From NCBI RefSeq assembly GCF_900637185.1, contig NZ_LR134352.1:2346001-2410000 (forward strand): 64,000 nt of DNA, given 5' to 3'. A program made the position numbers and the translations under genes. Positions 51,219-61,100 of this stretch are shown here, one piece after another. The notes under the pieces were generated by a model that worked only from the letters and a program-made list of their open reading frames with translations, was not told where the DNA came from and ran no database searches. How positions within the stretch are numbered: position 1 is the stretch's first letter; the number at the start of each line of letters is the position of its first letter. Source of the DNA: Nocardia asteroides. Its GTDB lineage: Bacteria; Actinomycetota; Actinomycetes; Mycobacteriales; Mycobacteriaceae.

Positions 51219-54200
51219 ATGACGGTCTCGTCGGAAATGTCGAGCGCGGCGTGGGCCGCGGGAATGCCGCAGAGCTTGCGCGGTGATCTCGCGACACTCG
51301 AAGGGGCGTATTTCCGACACGTCGACGCCGGTGACGCGGACTTCCCGGTCACCGGCATCAACCAGATCTTCCGGCGACATATGGAACTGGCCGCCGAACG
51401 GCCCGCGGGCACGGCGCTGGTGCGGGTCCACCATCCCGACGACGGGTCGGAGATGGGCGCGGCGGTGCAGCTGGTCACCGACGACATGCCGCTGCTGGTC
51501 GAGTCGATCACCGCGGCGCTGAGCCGGATGCAGGTGAGCGTCACCGAGGTCATCCACCCGATCTTCGAGGTCACCCGCGACGCCGCGGGCGTGCTGGTCG
51601 GCGCGGCGCCGCACGAGGTGGACGGCAACGGCGCGACGGGCCTGCCGGAATCGTGGATGCACCTGCAGCTGCACCCGTCGACCACCCGGGCCCAGCTCGA
51701 CCACATCGAGCGCACCCTGCCCGAGGTGCTCGCCGACGTCCGCCAGGTCATCGACGACACCGAGGCGATGACCCAGGTCCAGAGTTCGCTGGCCGACCAG
51801 CTCGACCGCACCGCGGGCGCGGGCTCGGCCCCGTTCCCGGCCGCCGACCTGGCCGAATGCGCGCAGCTGCTGCGCTGGCTGGCCCGCGGCAACTTCACCC
51901 TGCTCGGCTACGCGCGCTACCGCCGCGACACCCAGCACGGCCACACTGTGTCGACGCCGGTGGCGGGCGCCAGCCTCGGCGTGCTGCGCGCCGACATCGG
52001 CACCGACTTCCAGGTGCCGATCAACGGGGGCGACCGCCCGCTGCTGATGCTCACCCAGGGCCTGGTCCGCGCGACCGTGCACCGGTCGGTGTACCCGTAC
52101 TTCGTCGGTGTCGCCGATGTCGACGACGCGGGCGCCGTGGTCGGCGTGCACCTGTTCATCGGGGTGTTCACCGTGAGCGCGGTGCACGAGAACGTGCTCG
52201 ACATCCCGGTGATCAACACCAGGGTGCGCACCGCGATCGAGGCGGCGGGCTTCGACAAGGACTCGTTCTCCGGGCAGGCGATGCTCGAGGTGATCGAGTC
52301 CTTCCCGCGCACCGAGCTGTTCTCCGCCGACACCGAGGCGATGCGCCGCACCGCGGTGGCCGTGCTCGGCGTCGGCCTGCGCAGGCAGGTGCGGCTGTTC
52401 CTGCGCAACGACAACTACGGCCGCTTCGTGGCCTGCATGGTGTACCTGCCGCGCGATCGCTACACCACCGCGGTGCGCCTGCACATGCAGGAGATCCTGG
52501 TCCGCGAACTCGGCGGCGCCGACATCGACTACTCCGCGCGGGTGAGCGAAAGCGAGCTCGCCAGTGTGTATTTCACGGTGACGCTGCCCGCCGACGCCAC
52601 CGCGGCGCCGGACACCTCCGAGGAGAACCGGCTGCGCCTGCAGGGCCTGCTCAACGCGGCCAGCCACACCTGGGGCGACCGGATCGACAACGCGGTCGCC
52701 GGCTCCACCGCGCTGGATCCCGCCGTGGTGACGCGGTATTCGGACGCCTTCCCCGAAAGCTACAAGGAGGACTTCGGTCCCGTCCGCGCCCTCGCCGACA
52801 TCGGCAGGCTGGAGCGCCTCACCGAGGGCGGCATCGACCAGTACCTGTACCGCAAGGCCGAGGCCGCGCCGGGCTCCTGGCGGTTCAGCCTGTACATCGC
52901 CGGCTCCGGGGTGTCGCTGAGCCAGGTGCTGCCGGTGCTGCAGAGCCTCGGCGTCGAGGTCGTGGACGAGCGGCCCTACCAGCTGGAACTCGACAGCGGC
53001 GCCGAGCGCTGGATCTACGACTTCGGCCTGCTGGCCCGGCCGGAGCTGCTGCGCAACGCCCTCGGCGGCGACCTCGACGCCGCGCTGCTCGAGCGGGACG
53101 GGCACGAGGACGAGCTGCACACCCGGTTCACCGACGCCGTCGAAGCGGTCTGGTACGGGCGTGCCGAAGCCGACAGCCTCAACGAACTGGTGCTGCGGGC
53201 GGGGCTGCCGTGGCGCTCGGTCGCGATCCTGCGCGCGTACGCCAAGTACCTGCAGCAGGCCGGATTCCCCTACAGCCAGGTCAATATTGCGCGCGTGCTG
53301 CTGGCCCACCCCGAGGTGGCCCGCTGCTTCGTCGACCTGTTCGCCGCCCGGTTCGACCCCGACACCGTGTCGGCCGAGGCCGCCGCCGAGCTCGAGCAGT
53401 CGGTCCGGGCCGGCATCGACGAGGTGGTCAGCATGGACGCCGACCGCATCCTGCGCGCCATCCTCGGGCTGATCAAGGCGACCCTGCGCACCAACTACTA
53501 CATCCTCGACGCCGAGGGCCGCCCGCGCGACTACCTGTCGTTCAAGGTGGAGCCGCGCGAGATCGCCGAATTGCCCAAGCCCCGGCCGCAATTCGAGATC
53601 TTCGTGTACTCGCCCCGGGTCGAGGGCGTGCACCTGCGGTTCGGCTCGGTGGCCCGCGGTGGCCTGCGCTGGTCGGACCGGCTCGAGGATTTCCGCACCG
53701 AGATCCTCGGCCTGGTGAAGGCGCAGGCGGTGAAGAACGCGGTGATCGTGCCGGTCGGCGCGAAGGGCGGCTTCGTGGTGAAGATGCCGCCCGCCGCCAC
53801 CGGTGACCCCGGCGTCGACCGGCAGGCGAGCATCGCCGAGGGCGTCGCCTGCTACCGCACCTTCATCTCCGGCCTGCTCGACGTCACCGACAATGTCGAC
53901 CTCGCCACCGGCGCGGTGCTGCCGCCCGCGCGGGTGGTCCGGCGCGACGACGACGACACCTACCTGGTGGTCGCCGCCGACAAGGGCACCGCCAGTTTCT
54001 CCGACATCGCCAACGACGTGGCCACCCGCTACGGCTTCTGGCTCGGCGACGCGTTCGCCTCCGGCGGCTCGGCGGGCTACGACCACAAGGCCATGGGCAT
54101 CACCGCCAAGGGCGCGTGGGAGGCGGTCAAGCGCCACTTCCGCGAGATGGGCATCGACACCCAGAGCCAGGACTTCACCGTCGTCGGCGTCGGCGACATG

Positions 54201-56099
54201 AGCGGTGACGTGTTCGGCAACGGCATGCTGCTCTCGCACCACATCCGGCTGGTCGCCGCCTTCGACCACCGGCACATCTTCCTCGACCCGAACCCCGACG
54301 CCGCCACCTCCTACGCCGAGCGGCAGCGGCTGTTCGCGCTGCCGCGGTCCTCGTGGGCCGACTACGACCGCGCCCTGATCAGCGCCGGCGGCGGCGTGTT
54401 CGAGCGCACCGTCAAGTCGGTGCCGATCTCGCCACAGGTCAGGGCCGTGCTGGGCCTGCCCGATGCGGTGCAGGCGCTCACCCCGCCGGAACTGGTGCGC
54501 GCGATCCTGCTGGCCCCGGTGCAGCTGCTGTGGAACGGCGGCATCGGCACCTACATCAAGGCCAGCACCGAGTCCAATGCCGACGTCGGCGACAAGTCCA
54601 ACGACGCGGTGCGGGTGGACGGAAATCAGTTGCGGGTCAAGGTGATCGGCGAGGGCGGCAATCTGGGCGCCACCGCGCTGGGCCGGATCGAGTTCTCCCG
54701 GGGCGGCGGCAAGATGAACACCGACGCGCTGGACAACTCGGCCGGCGTCGACTGCTCCGACCACGAGGTCAACATCAAGGTGCTGCTCGACGGCGTGGTG
54801 AGCTCGGGCGCGCTGCCCGCGGCCGAGCGCAATCCGCTGCTGGCCTCGATGACCGACGAGGTCGCGCGGATGGTGTTGCAGGACAACGTCGATCAGAACG
54901 TGCTGATCGGTATCGCGCGCACCGACGCACCGCAGATGGCGAGCGTGCACGCCCGCGTCATCGACGATCTCGAACAGCGCCGCGGCCTGGACCGCGAGCT
55001 CGAGGCACTGCCGTCCGACGCGGAACTGAAGCGGCGGGACGAGGAGGGCCGTGGCCTCACCTCGCCCGAACTGGCCAACCTGCTCGCCCACGTCAAGCTC
55101 GGGCTCAAGGCCGACCTGCTCGACACCGACCTGCCCGACAGCGCCTACTTCGCGCGCAGGCTGCCGATGTACTTCCCGACGCCGCTGCGCGAGCGGTTCG
55201 GCGTCGCGATCAAGAAACACCGGCTGCGCCGCGAGATCGTCACCACGATGATCGTCAACGAGGTGGTCGACTACGGCGGGATCACCTACGCGCACCGGCT
55301 CAGTGAGGAGGTCGGGGCCAGTACCTCCGACACCGTGCGCGCGTTCGCCGCGGCCACCGAGATCTTCGAACTGCGCGACGTGTGGACCCGGATCCGTAGC
55401 GCCGACGCCCCGGCCGGGGTGTGCGATCTGCTGGAACTGGAGTCCAAGCGGACGCTGGACCGGGCCTCGCGCTGGCTGCTGAGCAACCGGCCGCAGCCGA
55501 TCGCCGTCGGCGCCGAGATCAACCGCTACCACCGCCGGGTGCAGGAACTGGCGCCGCAGGTGCCGGGCTGGCTGCGCGGCCATCACGTCACCTCGCTCAC
55601 CCAGGGCGCGGCCGAGCTGATCGCCCGCGGCGCGCCGACCGAGCTGGCCACCGAGGTGTTCGGGCTGCTGAGCCTGTACCCGCTGCTCGACGTGGTCGAC
55701 ATCGCCGACATCGCCGACCGCGACGGCGCCGAGGTGGGCGCGCTGTACTACGCGCTCAACGAGCACCTCAAGATCGACTGGCTGCTCGAGGCGGTCAGCC
55801 ACCTGGAACGCGGCGATCGCTGGCACGCGCTGGCCCGGCTCGCGTTGCGCGACGACATGTACGGTTCGCTGCGCTCGCTCACCCTGGATGTGCTGTCCGC
55901 GGGTGACCCGGAGGAGACCGCCGACGAGAAAATTGCATACTGGGAGTCGAAAAACCAGTCCCGGCTGGGTCGTGCGCGCGCGGCACTGTCGGAACTGTTC
56001 GAGTCCGGGACCCACGACCTCGCCACACTGTCGGTCGCCGCGCGACAGGTGCGGAGCATGGTGAGCGGGGTGGGCGCCCAATCGGAGGTACCACGGTGA
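51219..56099 (+). CDS. gdh: Large NAD-dependent glutamate dehydrogenase
   Basis: A 1626-residue enzyme of the giant (L_180) NAD-glutamate dehydrogenase family, which deaminates glutamate to 2-oxoglutarate. The long N-terminal region contains ACT-like segments (about 70-420). The catalytic domain (about 790-1250) has GSVARGGLRWSDR, the substrate lysine region GAKGGFVVKMP, the Rossmann motif VVGVGDMSGDVFGNGMLLS and IGEGGNLGATALGRIEFSR. ATG 51219 with GGGAG upstream is the start; the frame is open to 51132. In mycobacteria this enzyme is controlled by GarA. Its stop overlaps the thioesterase GTG, so they are coupled. Confidence 0.96.
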   Translation: MTVSSEMSSAAWAAGMPQSLRGDLATLEGAYFRHVDAGDADFPVTGINQIFRRHMELAAERPAGTALVRVHHPDDGSEMGAAVQLVTDDMPLLVESITAALSRMQVSVTEVIHPIFEVTRDAAGVLVGAAPHEVDGNGATGLPESWMHLQLHPSTTRAQLDHIERTLPEVLADVRQVIDDTEAMTQVQSSLADQLDRTAGAGSAPFPAADLAECAQLLRWLARGNFTLLGYARYRRDTQHGHTVSTPVAGASLGVLRADIGTDFQVPINGGDRPLLMLTQGLVRATVHRSVYPYFVGVADVDDAGAVVGVHLFIGVFTVSAVHENVLDIPVINTRVRTAIEAAGFDKDSFSGQAMLEVIESFPRTELFSADTEAMRRTAVAVLGVGLRRQVRLFLRNDNYGRFVACMVYLPRDRYTTAVRLHMQEILVRELGGADIDYSARVSESELASVYFTVTLPADATAAPDTSEENRLRLQGLLNAASHTWGDRIDNAVAGSTALDPAVVTRYSDAFPESYKEDFGPVRALADIGRLERLTEGGIDQYLYRKAEAAPGSWRFSLYIAGSGVSLSQVLPVLQSLGVEVVDERPYQLELDSGAERWIYDFGLLARPELLRNALGGDLDAALLERDGHEDELHTRFTDAVEAVWYGRAEADSLNELVLRAGLPWRSVAILRAYAKYLQQAGFPYSQVNIARVLLAHPEVARCFVDLFAARFDPDTVSAEAAAELEQSVRAGIDEVVSMDADRILRAILGLIKATLRTNYYILDAEGRPRDYLSFKVEPREIAELPKPRPQFEIFVYSPRVEGVHLRFGSVARGGLRWSDRLEDFRTEILGLVKAQAVKNAVIVPVGAKGGFVVKMPPAATGDPGVDRQASIAEGVACYRTFISGLLDVTDNVDLATGAVLPPARVVRRDDDDTYLVVAADKGTASFSDIANDVATRYGFWLGDAFASGGSAGYDHKAMGITAKGAWEAVKRHFREMGIDTQSQDFTVVGVGDMSGDVFGNGMLLSHHIRLVAAFDHRHIFLDPNPDAATSYAERQRLFALPRSSWADYDRALISAGGGVFERTVKSVPISPQVRAVLGLPDAVQALTPPELVRAILLAPVQLLWNGGIGTYIKASTESNADVGDKSNDAVRVDGNQLRVKVIGEGGNLGATALGRIEFSRGGGKMNTDALDNSAGVDCSDHEVNIKVLLDGVVSSGALPAAERNPLLASMTDEVARMVLQDNVDQNVLIGIARTDAPQMASVHARVIDDLEQRRGLDRELEALPSDAELKRRDEEGRGLTSPELANLLAHVKLGLKADLLDTDLPDSAYFARRLPMYFPTPLRERFGVAIKKHRLRREIVTTMIVNEVVDYGGITYAHRLSEEVGASTSDTVRAFAAATEIFELRDVWTRIRSADAPAGVCDLLELESKRTLDRASRWLLSNRPQPIAVGAEINRYHRRVQELAPQVPGWLRGHHVTSLTQGAAELIARGAPTELATEVFGLLSLYPLLDVVDIADIADRDGAEVGALYYALNEHLKIDWLLEAVSHLERGDRWHALARLALRDDMYGSLRSLTLDVLSAGDPEETADEKIAYWESKNQSRLGRARAALSELFESGTHDLATLSVAARQVRSMVSGVGAQSEVPR

Positions 56100-56560
56100 C
56101 GAGCTCGCCGAAGACAGCCACGGCCGGGGCGAACCTGGTTCTGCCCCAGCGCTTTCACGCCAAGGTCGAGATCCGCTGGTCGGACATGGACGTGTTCCAG
56201 CACGTCAACCACGCGCGGATGGTGACCCTGCTGGAAGAGGCGCGGATCCCGTGGCTGTTCGACGACGACAAGCCGACGGCCTCGATGGGACGGCAGGGCT
56301 GTGTGCTGGTGGACCTGCACGTGAAGTACCGGGGTCAGCTCCGGCACGAGGACACGCCGCTCGACATCGCCATGTGGGTCAAGCAGCTGCGCGCGGTCGA
56401 TTTCACCATCGGCTACGAGGTGCGGGCCAACGGCGCCGCCCCGGATTCGCCGCCGGCGGTCACCGCGACCACGCAGCTCGCCGCGTTCGACATCGAGACA
56501 CAGCGGCTGCGCAGGCTCCTCGACACCGAACGTGACTACCTGGCGCTGTGGCGGGCCTGA
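56096..56560 (+). CDS. Hotdog-fold acyl-CoA thioesterase
   Basis: A 154-residue 4HBT-family protein. VEIRWSDMDVFQHVNHARMV holds the catalytic Asp and the first helix, and VLVDLHVKYRGQLRHEDT the central strands. It hydrolyses acyl-CoA thioesters; the chain preference is unknown. The GTG overlaps the gdh stop. It corresponds in position to Rv2475c. It is an unusual partner for glutamate dehydrogenase, but the pairing is conserved in mycolate producers. Confidence 0.88.
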   Translation: MTSSPKTATAGANLVLPQRFHAKVEIRWSDMDVFQHVNHARMVTLLEEARIPWLFDDDKPTASMGRQGCVLVDLHVKYRGQLRHEDTPLDIAMWVKQLRAVDFTIGYEVRANGAAPDSPPAVTATTQLAAFDIETQRLRRLLDTERDYLALWRA

Positions 56561-56564
56561 GTTC

Positions 56565-57236
56565 GTGAGTTCCGAACAGCGGGTGCTGTACACGCCCGAC
56601 CCGGCCGAACGCGAGAACCTGGCGACGTTCCTGACCCGCGCCATCCGGCTCGACGACGCCGCCGTCGTCCGGTTGCGGCGGCGGGGATCGAGTCTGGTGT
56701 CCGCCTGGGTGGCCACCGGTTTCGAGACGCTCGCGGTGCGGACGGTGACCGCCGAGCTCGGCGTCGACGACGTCACCGTCGGCGCCGACACGGTGCTCGC
56801 CGGGCTGCGCACGGGCCATCCGGTCGACCTCGGCTATTCGATGGACTCGGCCTGGCGCGGTGCCCTGCCGCCCACCGAGGGCTTCACCCACGTCGACGAC
56901 GTGCCCGCCCGCGCCCTGGTGGAACTGGCCGAGCGCGGCGCCGACCTGGCTCGCGAGCACGGTGGCGCGCACGGCCCGCCCGCATCGCTGCTCGACCAGT
57001 CGGTGCTCACCGTGACCGGCGCCGACGATCTCGCCGTCGAAGTGCCGATGCGTGTGGTCTTCGCGTTGACCGCCATGGACTTCATCCCGCACGCGGGGGA
57101 GAAGGCCGAATCCCGCCGGATCCAGCCGACCGAGCTGGTGCGGGTGCGGGCCACGCGCACCTGGTTGCGGCTCGATGCCCGCTACGGCTCGGTGGCCCGC
57201 CGCCTGGGTGGTGGAATTCCCTTGTCGCCCAGCTGA
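56565..57236 (+). CDS. Conserved actinobacterial protein (Rv2474c-like)
   Basis: A 223-residue soluble protein. Start GTG 56565 (VSSEQRVLYTPDPAERENLA), 4 bp after the thioesterase stop, is more natural than 56532. Conserved-looking parts are LTRAIRLDDAAVVRLRRRG, SLVSAWVATGFETLAVRTV and FALTAMDFIPHAGEK. No catalytic motif is recognised. It lies last in the gdh operon and runs convergent into the DinB gene with a 9-bp gap. Function unknown. Confidence 0.75.
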   Translation: MSSEQRVLYTPDPAERENLATFLTRAIRLDDAAVVRLRRRGSSLVSAWVATGFETLAVRTVTAELGVDDVTVGADTVLAGLRTGHPVDLGYSMDSAWRGALPPTEGFTHVDDVPARALVELAERGADLAREHGGAHGPPASLLDQSVLTVTGADDLAVEVPMRVVFALTAMDFIPHAGEKAESRRIQPTELVRVRATRTWLRLDARYGSVARRLGGGIPLSPS

Positions 57237-57245
57237 ATCAGCCGC

Positions 57246-57758
57246 TCACACGCCGGTGGCGCCGTCGATGCGTTCGCGGAGGAGATCGGCGTGGCCGCAG
57301 TGGCGGGCGTACTCGGCGATCATGTGCGTGTAGATCCACCGCAGGCTGACGTTGCCACCCAGGAACGGGGCCGTGTCGTCCAGGGCGCGGGTGGCGCAGT
57401 TGCGGCGGGCCTGGGCGATCTCGTCGTGCCAGATGGTCAGAGCGCGGTCGTACGACGAGTCGGCGGTGAGCTCGAAGCCGCCGTCGTGTCCCGTGGGATC
57501 GGCGTGCGGGTCGTAGATGGGCGGCGCCTGCTCCCCGGCGAGGACGCGGCGGAACCAGTTCCGTTCGACCTCGGCCAGGTGCTGGAGCAGGCCGAGCAGG
57601 GTCAGCGGTGACGGCCCGGCGGCCGCGGTGCGTAGCTGCTCGTCGGTGAGCCCCGCGCACTTCTGCGCCAAGGTGGCGCGGTAGAAGTCCAGCCACCCCT
57701 CCGCGGTCGCGCGCTCGTCGGCCGTCATCGGCGGCGTCGGCCGCTCGTTCGTCGTCAT
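57246..57758 (-). CDS. DinB/DUF664-family protein
   Basis: A 170-residue four-helix-bundle protein of the DinB-like DUF664 family. RATLAQKCAGLTDEQLRT, LLQHLAEVERNWFRRVL and WIYTHMIAEYARHCGHADLL hold the three-His metal triad. Start ATG 57758 (MTTNERPTPPM) fits family members; ATG 57788 gives ten extra residues and has a GAGGG upstream. Proposed roles include mycothiol-dependent or detoxification chemistry. Here it lies between the gdh operon and azlCD. The 167-bp gap to azlD has no gene. Confidence 0.88.
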   Translation of the reverse strand: MTTNERPTPPMTADERATAEGWLDFYRATLAQKCAGLTDEQLRTAAAGPSPLTLLGLLQHLAEVERNWFRRVLAGEQAPPIYDPHADPTGHDGGFELTADSSYDRALTIWHDEIAQARRNCATRALDDTAPFLGGNVSLRWIYTHMIAEYARHCGHADLLRERIDGATGV

Positions 57759-57925
57759 GCGCGACAGGGTGCCAGCAGGGTCGGACATCCCGGCACCCTC
57801 GCCCGGCGCTCCCAGGCCCTCTGACGGTCGATAGGTGAACCGGACGGCAGGGCAGCGGCGCCGCCACCGACCGGGACGCCGGCGAGCAGCGCTGCGTGAG
57901 CGGCGCGGAGCCGGGACCGTCCGGC

Positions 57926-58246
57926 TCAGTGCACGCCGACGAGGCGGAGCAGGGCGGTGGTTGCCGCTGCGGCGAGTACGGTGACCAGCAGCGGGGCTCG
58001 CCGCCACGCGAGGACGCCGCCCACGCCGACGCCCGCGGGCAGGGCCACACCGAGTTCGCCGGAACCGGTCGGCAGAGTGGCGGTCGCCACCAAGGCCGCG
58101 AGCAGGATCAGGGCGCCGGTGTCAAGGAGGTGGATCGTCCTGGCCGACAGGCGAAGCCGATGCCGCAGCGCGGGGCCGGTCCAGCGCAGCGCGTAGGTGC
58201 CGACCGCCAGCGCGAGCATCGCCGGAATCAGGTACGGCGTATTCAT
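57926..58246 (-). CDS. azlD: AzlD-like branched-chain amino acid exporter subunit
   Basis: A 106-residue protein with four hydrophobic helices (LIPAMLALAVGTYALRW; LDTGALILLAALVATATL; LPAGVGVGGVLAWRRAPLLV; TVLAAAATTALLRL), the layout of AzlD. It follows azlC by 31 bp and would form the small subunit of the transporter. Confidence 0.88.
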   Translation of the reverse strand: MNTPYLIPAMLALAVGTYALRWTGPALRHRLRLSARTIHLLDTGALILLAALVATATLPTGSGELGVALPAGVGVGGVLAWRRAPLLVTVLAAAATTALLRLVGVH

Positions 58247-58277
58247 GACACGCGTCCCGCGTATCGATCCGGGAACG

Positions 58278-58979
58278 TCAGCACGGCGAAGCCTCGGCCG
58301 TCTGCTCCGGCGGGCGCAGCGCGAACACCAGCCCCAGCAGCGCGATGAGCACCGGCAACCCGGCGGGCACGAACGGCGCGACGGCCACGGCCAGGCCCGC
58401 GCCGACCAGCACCGGGCGCAGGGTGGCGCGGTCGCGCAGGGCGGGCAGGATCAGGGCCAGCAGGATCACCGGGAACACCGCGTCGAGGCCGAGCGCGGAG
58501 GTGTCGGGGACCAGGGAGCCGAGCGCGGCGCCCAGGGCCGCGCCGAGTGGCCAGCACAGGGCGACGCCGATACCGCACGCCCAGTACGCCGCGCGTTTGC
58601 GGTCCTGGTCTCCGGGGGCGGTCGCGAAGGCCACCGACTCGTCGTTGAGGACGTGGATGCCCAGCACCCGCTGCCAGCCGCGACCGAACACCTCCGGCGC
58701 CGACAGGCCGTACGGCAGGTGCCTGGCGTTGAGCAGCAGCCCGGCGACCACCGCGGCCAGCGGGCTGCCGCCGGCGGCGACGATGCCGAAGAACAGCAGC
58801 TCCGAGCCCCCGGCCAGCACGGTCACCGCCATCACGATCGGCATCCACGCCGGGAACCCGGCCGCGATCGTCGAGGCGCCGTAGGACACCCCGAAGAGGC
58901 CGACGGCCAGGCAGGCCGCGGCCACGGCGGCGACGGTCCGCCGATCCAGTGTTCGCCATATCGAACGCATGTTTCTCAT
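58278..58979 (-). CDS. azlC: AzlC-like branched-chain amino acid exporter
   Basis: A 233-residue membrane protein of the AzlC family: VGLFGVSYGASTIAAGFPAW, VTVLAGGSELLFFGIVAAGG and LLLNARHLPYGLSAPEVF are the family hallmarks, with about six further helices. With azlD it exports branched-chain amino acids or analogues. It is divergent from an XRE-cupin regulator whose ATG is 58 bp away, so that regulator probably controls it. Confidence 0.92.
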   Translation of the reverse strand: MRNMRSIWRTLDRRTVAAVAAACLAVGLFGVSYGASTIAAGFPAWMPIVMAVTVLAGGSELLFFGIVAAGGSPLAAVVAGLLLNARHLPYGLSAPEVFGRGWQRVLGIHVLNDESVAFATAPGDQDRKRAAYWACGIGVALCWPLGAALGAALGSLVPDTSALGLDAVFPVILLALILPALRDRATLRPVLVGAGLAVAVAPFVPAGLPVLIALLGLVFALRPPEQTAEASPC

Positions 58980-59037
58980 AATGAACGGCGCCGGTGGGTA
59001 AAGTCAACGCGAACTCGCCAGCTCCCAGGAGGCGTTG

Positions 59038-59607
59038 ATGGACCGGCAGGACCCGGTCGCCGGACCACCCCAAGCGGTGATCGCGGCGTCGCTGCGGCGC
59101 GAACGCGCCCGCGCAGGTTTGTCGCTGACCGAAGTGGCGAGCCGGGCCGGCGTCGCGAAATCGACGCTGTCCCAACTGGAGTCGGGCACCGGCAATCCCA
59201 GCCTGGAGACCCTGTGGGCGCTGTGCGTCGCGCTGGAGATGCCGTTCTCGCGGCTGCTCGACCCGCCCCGGCCCAACGTCCAGGTGATCCGCGCGGCGGA
59301 GGGCGACCCGGTGCCGTCGGCCGACGCGGACTATCGCGTGACCTTGCTCGCAGCGGGCCAATCGCACACCCGCTGCGACGTCTACCGCATCGCGGCCGAG
59401 CCGGGGCACACCCGGCGCTCGGACCCGCACAACCCCGGCGTCGTCGAGCACGTCGTCCTGGCGGCGGGCCGCGCGCTCGTCGGCCCGGCGGACGAGCCCA
59501 TCGAGATCGGCCCGGGTGACTACGTGCGCTACCTGGGCGACCTTCCGCACATCTTCGAGGCGCTGGAACCGGGCACCTGGGCCTCGATGGTCATCGAGAG
59601 CCCCTGA
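59038..59607 (+). CDS. XRE-cupin transcriptional regulator
   Basis: A 189-residue regulator. The HTH is at about 11-66 (LRRERARAGLSLTEVASRAG, KSTLSQLESGTGNPSLETLW). The C-terminal cupin (about 105-189) has HNPGVVEHVVLAAGRALV and IGPGDYVRYLGDLPHIFEAL. The ATG at 59038 follows CAGGAGG by 5 bp; a TTG at 59035 is too close. Its position divergent from azlCD is the standard context for a local regulator of that exporter. Confidence 0.88.
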   Translation: MDRQDPVAGPPQAVIAASLRRERARAGLSLTEVASRAGVAKSTLSQLESGTGNPSLETLWALCVALEMPFSRLLDPPRPNVQVIRAAEGDPVPSADADYRVTLLAAGQSHTRCDVYRIAAEPGHTRRSDPHNPGVVEHVVLAAGRALVGPADEPIEIGPGDYVRYLGDLPHIFEALEPGTWASMVIESP

Positions 59608-59608
59608 C

Positions 59609-60322
59609 TCAGGCCGCTCCCTCGCCCAGGTACTGCAACCAGAGCGGATCCAGATCGGCGGTGGTGGAGAGCAGCCGCCAGTGCGGGCCCTTGGGGGAGA
59701 CCAGGGGATGGCGCAGCGTCCAGCCGAGCTCGGTCAGCATCTTGTCGGCCTTGCGGTGGTTGCACGGGGCGCAGCTGGCGACGCAGTTCTCCCACGAGTG
59801 TTCGCCGCCGCGGCTGCGCGGGATCACGTGGTCGATGGTCTCGGCCTTGCCGCCGCAGTAGCCACAGCGGTAGCGGTCGCGGTGCATGAGCGCGGCGCGG
59901 GTCATCGGAACCCGGGCGCGATAGGGCACGCGCACATAGGTACGCAGCCGGATGACGGAGGGAATGGCCACTTCGGCGCCCGCCGAATGCAGGATCGGGG
60001 CCTCGGGATCGTCGTGGACCGCGTCGGCCTTGGCGCAGATCAGCAGGACGACGGCGCGGCGCGCGGACAGCGCGGTGAGCGGCTCGTAGGTGGCGTTGAG
60101 GAGGAGGACCCGGCGCTTGCGCCACGCGGCGGCGTCGTGGTCTCCGGCAAGATGCAATGGCGCGGGGAGATGCGGCAGGTCGTGATGACCGGTTGCGCCC
60201 GGATGGTGATCGGACAAGATGTGCAGCGGAATGGCCCCCGAGCCACGGTTGTGGACGTCGGCGGGCTGGAGTTGTCGATGCGCGCGCGCCTCGTGTGACC
60301 GGGCGCCTGGTCGCTGCTTCAT
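59609..60322 (-). CDS. HNH endonuclease family protein
   Basis: A 237-residue protein. RRVLLLNATYEPLTALSARR opens the conserved domain. The C-terminal HNH zinc finger is CGYCGGKAETIDHVIPRSRG with NCVASCAPCNHRKADK (four Cys, His, Asn). The start at ATG 60322 follows GAGG at 8 bp. It corresponds to Rv2469c. A chromosomal housekeeping-like nuclease of unknown role, not a phage terminase context. Confidence 0.85.
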   Translation of the reverse strand: MKQRPGARSHEARAHRQLQPADVHNRGSGAIPLHILSDHHPGATGHHDLPHLPAPLHLAGDHDAAAWRKRRVLLLNATYEPLTALSARRAVVLLICAKADAVHDDPEAPILHSAGAEVAIPSVIRLRTYVRVPYRARVPMTRAALMHRDRYRCGYCGGKAETIDHVIPRSRGGEHSWENCVASCAPCNHRKADKMLTELGWTLRHPLVSPKGPHWRLLSTTADLDPLWLQYLGEGAA

Positions 60323-60510
60323 CGTCGTGACCTCAATTTCATGATTGGCAGGATCATGTGGTATCTGGGGCCGATACTGCCCCCCAGTTGACCATGGTTC
60401 CGCCGGTATTGCACGGCTATTTTTCAAACTTTCCGGTGAACTGTGGTTGAAGGGCCACGCGTTCGTGACCCAGGCTGCCGCCGGGCCGTCCGCCGGGTCG
60501 GCGGGGCACA

Positions 60511-60924
60511 ATGGAGCCCGTGACTTCAGGTGAGCAGACGACGACCTCGTTCTACGCGGCGGTGGGTGGGGCCGAGACCTTCCGCCGCATCGTGTCCGTG
60601 TTCTATCGCGAGGTCGCCGCCGACGAGATCCTGCGCCCGCTCTACCCCGAGGAGGACCTCGGCCCGGCCGAGCGCAGGCTGCGGATGTTCCTCGAACAGT
60701 ACTGGGGCGGTCCGCGCACCTACTCCGACGAGCGTGGGCACCCCCGGCTGCGGATGCGGCACCACCCGTTCGTCATCGGCCCGCTGGAACGCGACGCGTG
60801 GATGCGCTGCATGACGATCGCCGTCGGCGAGATCGAGCCGTCGATCCTGGACGACGAGCATCGCCGGGCGCTGCTGGACTATTTCCAGATGGCCGCGAAC
60901 TCGCTGCAGAACGCGCCCGGCTGA
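60511..60924 (+). CDS. glbO: Truncated haemoglobin O
   Basis: A 137-residue group II truncated haemoglobin. [40 protein letters not shown] and [19 protein letters not shown] (proximal His helix F) are clear. [20 protein letters not shown] carries the E-F region with Tyr/Trp G8. It binds oxygen and may detoxify NO or act at the membrane. A GTG nine bases inside (60520) is an alternative start. Ortholog of Rv2470. Confidence 0.94.
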   Translation: MEPVTSGEQTTTSFYAAVGGAETFRRIVSVFYREVAADEILRPLYPEEDLGPAERRLRMFLEQYWGGPRTYSDERGHPRLRMRHHPFVIGPLERDAWMRCMTIAVGEIEPSILDDEHRRALLDYFQMAANSLQNAPG

Positions 60925-61100
60925 CGGTACGGGTGCCCGGCGTTCGCTGGTGACCGGCCGATGGCGACGCGGTTTCCGGTCGATGCCGGGCTTTACCCCG
61001 GTGTTTCGGCACGGCGTGGCGAACGCTGGCGATTTGCCGGATCGAAAGAAAGTGTCGCGCCGGAGGAATATCCCGGGCAATCTTTGGCAATATTGCGGAT

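Noticed and set aside
51150-56081. 1643-codon open frame on the minus strand opposite gdh
   Set aside because: It is an antisense shadow created by very high third-position GC; its translation lacks any domain while the plus strand encodes a clear glutamate dehydrogenase.
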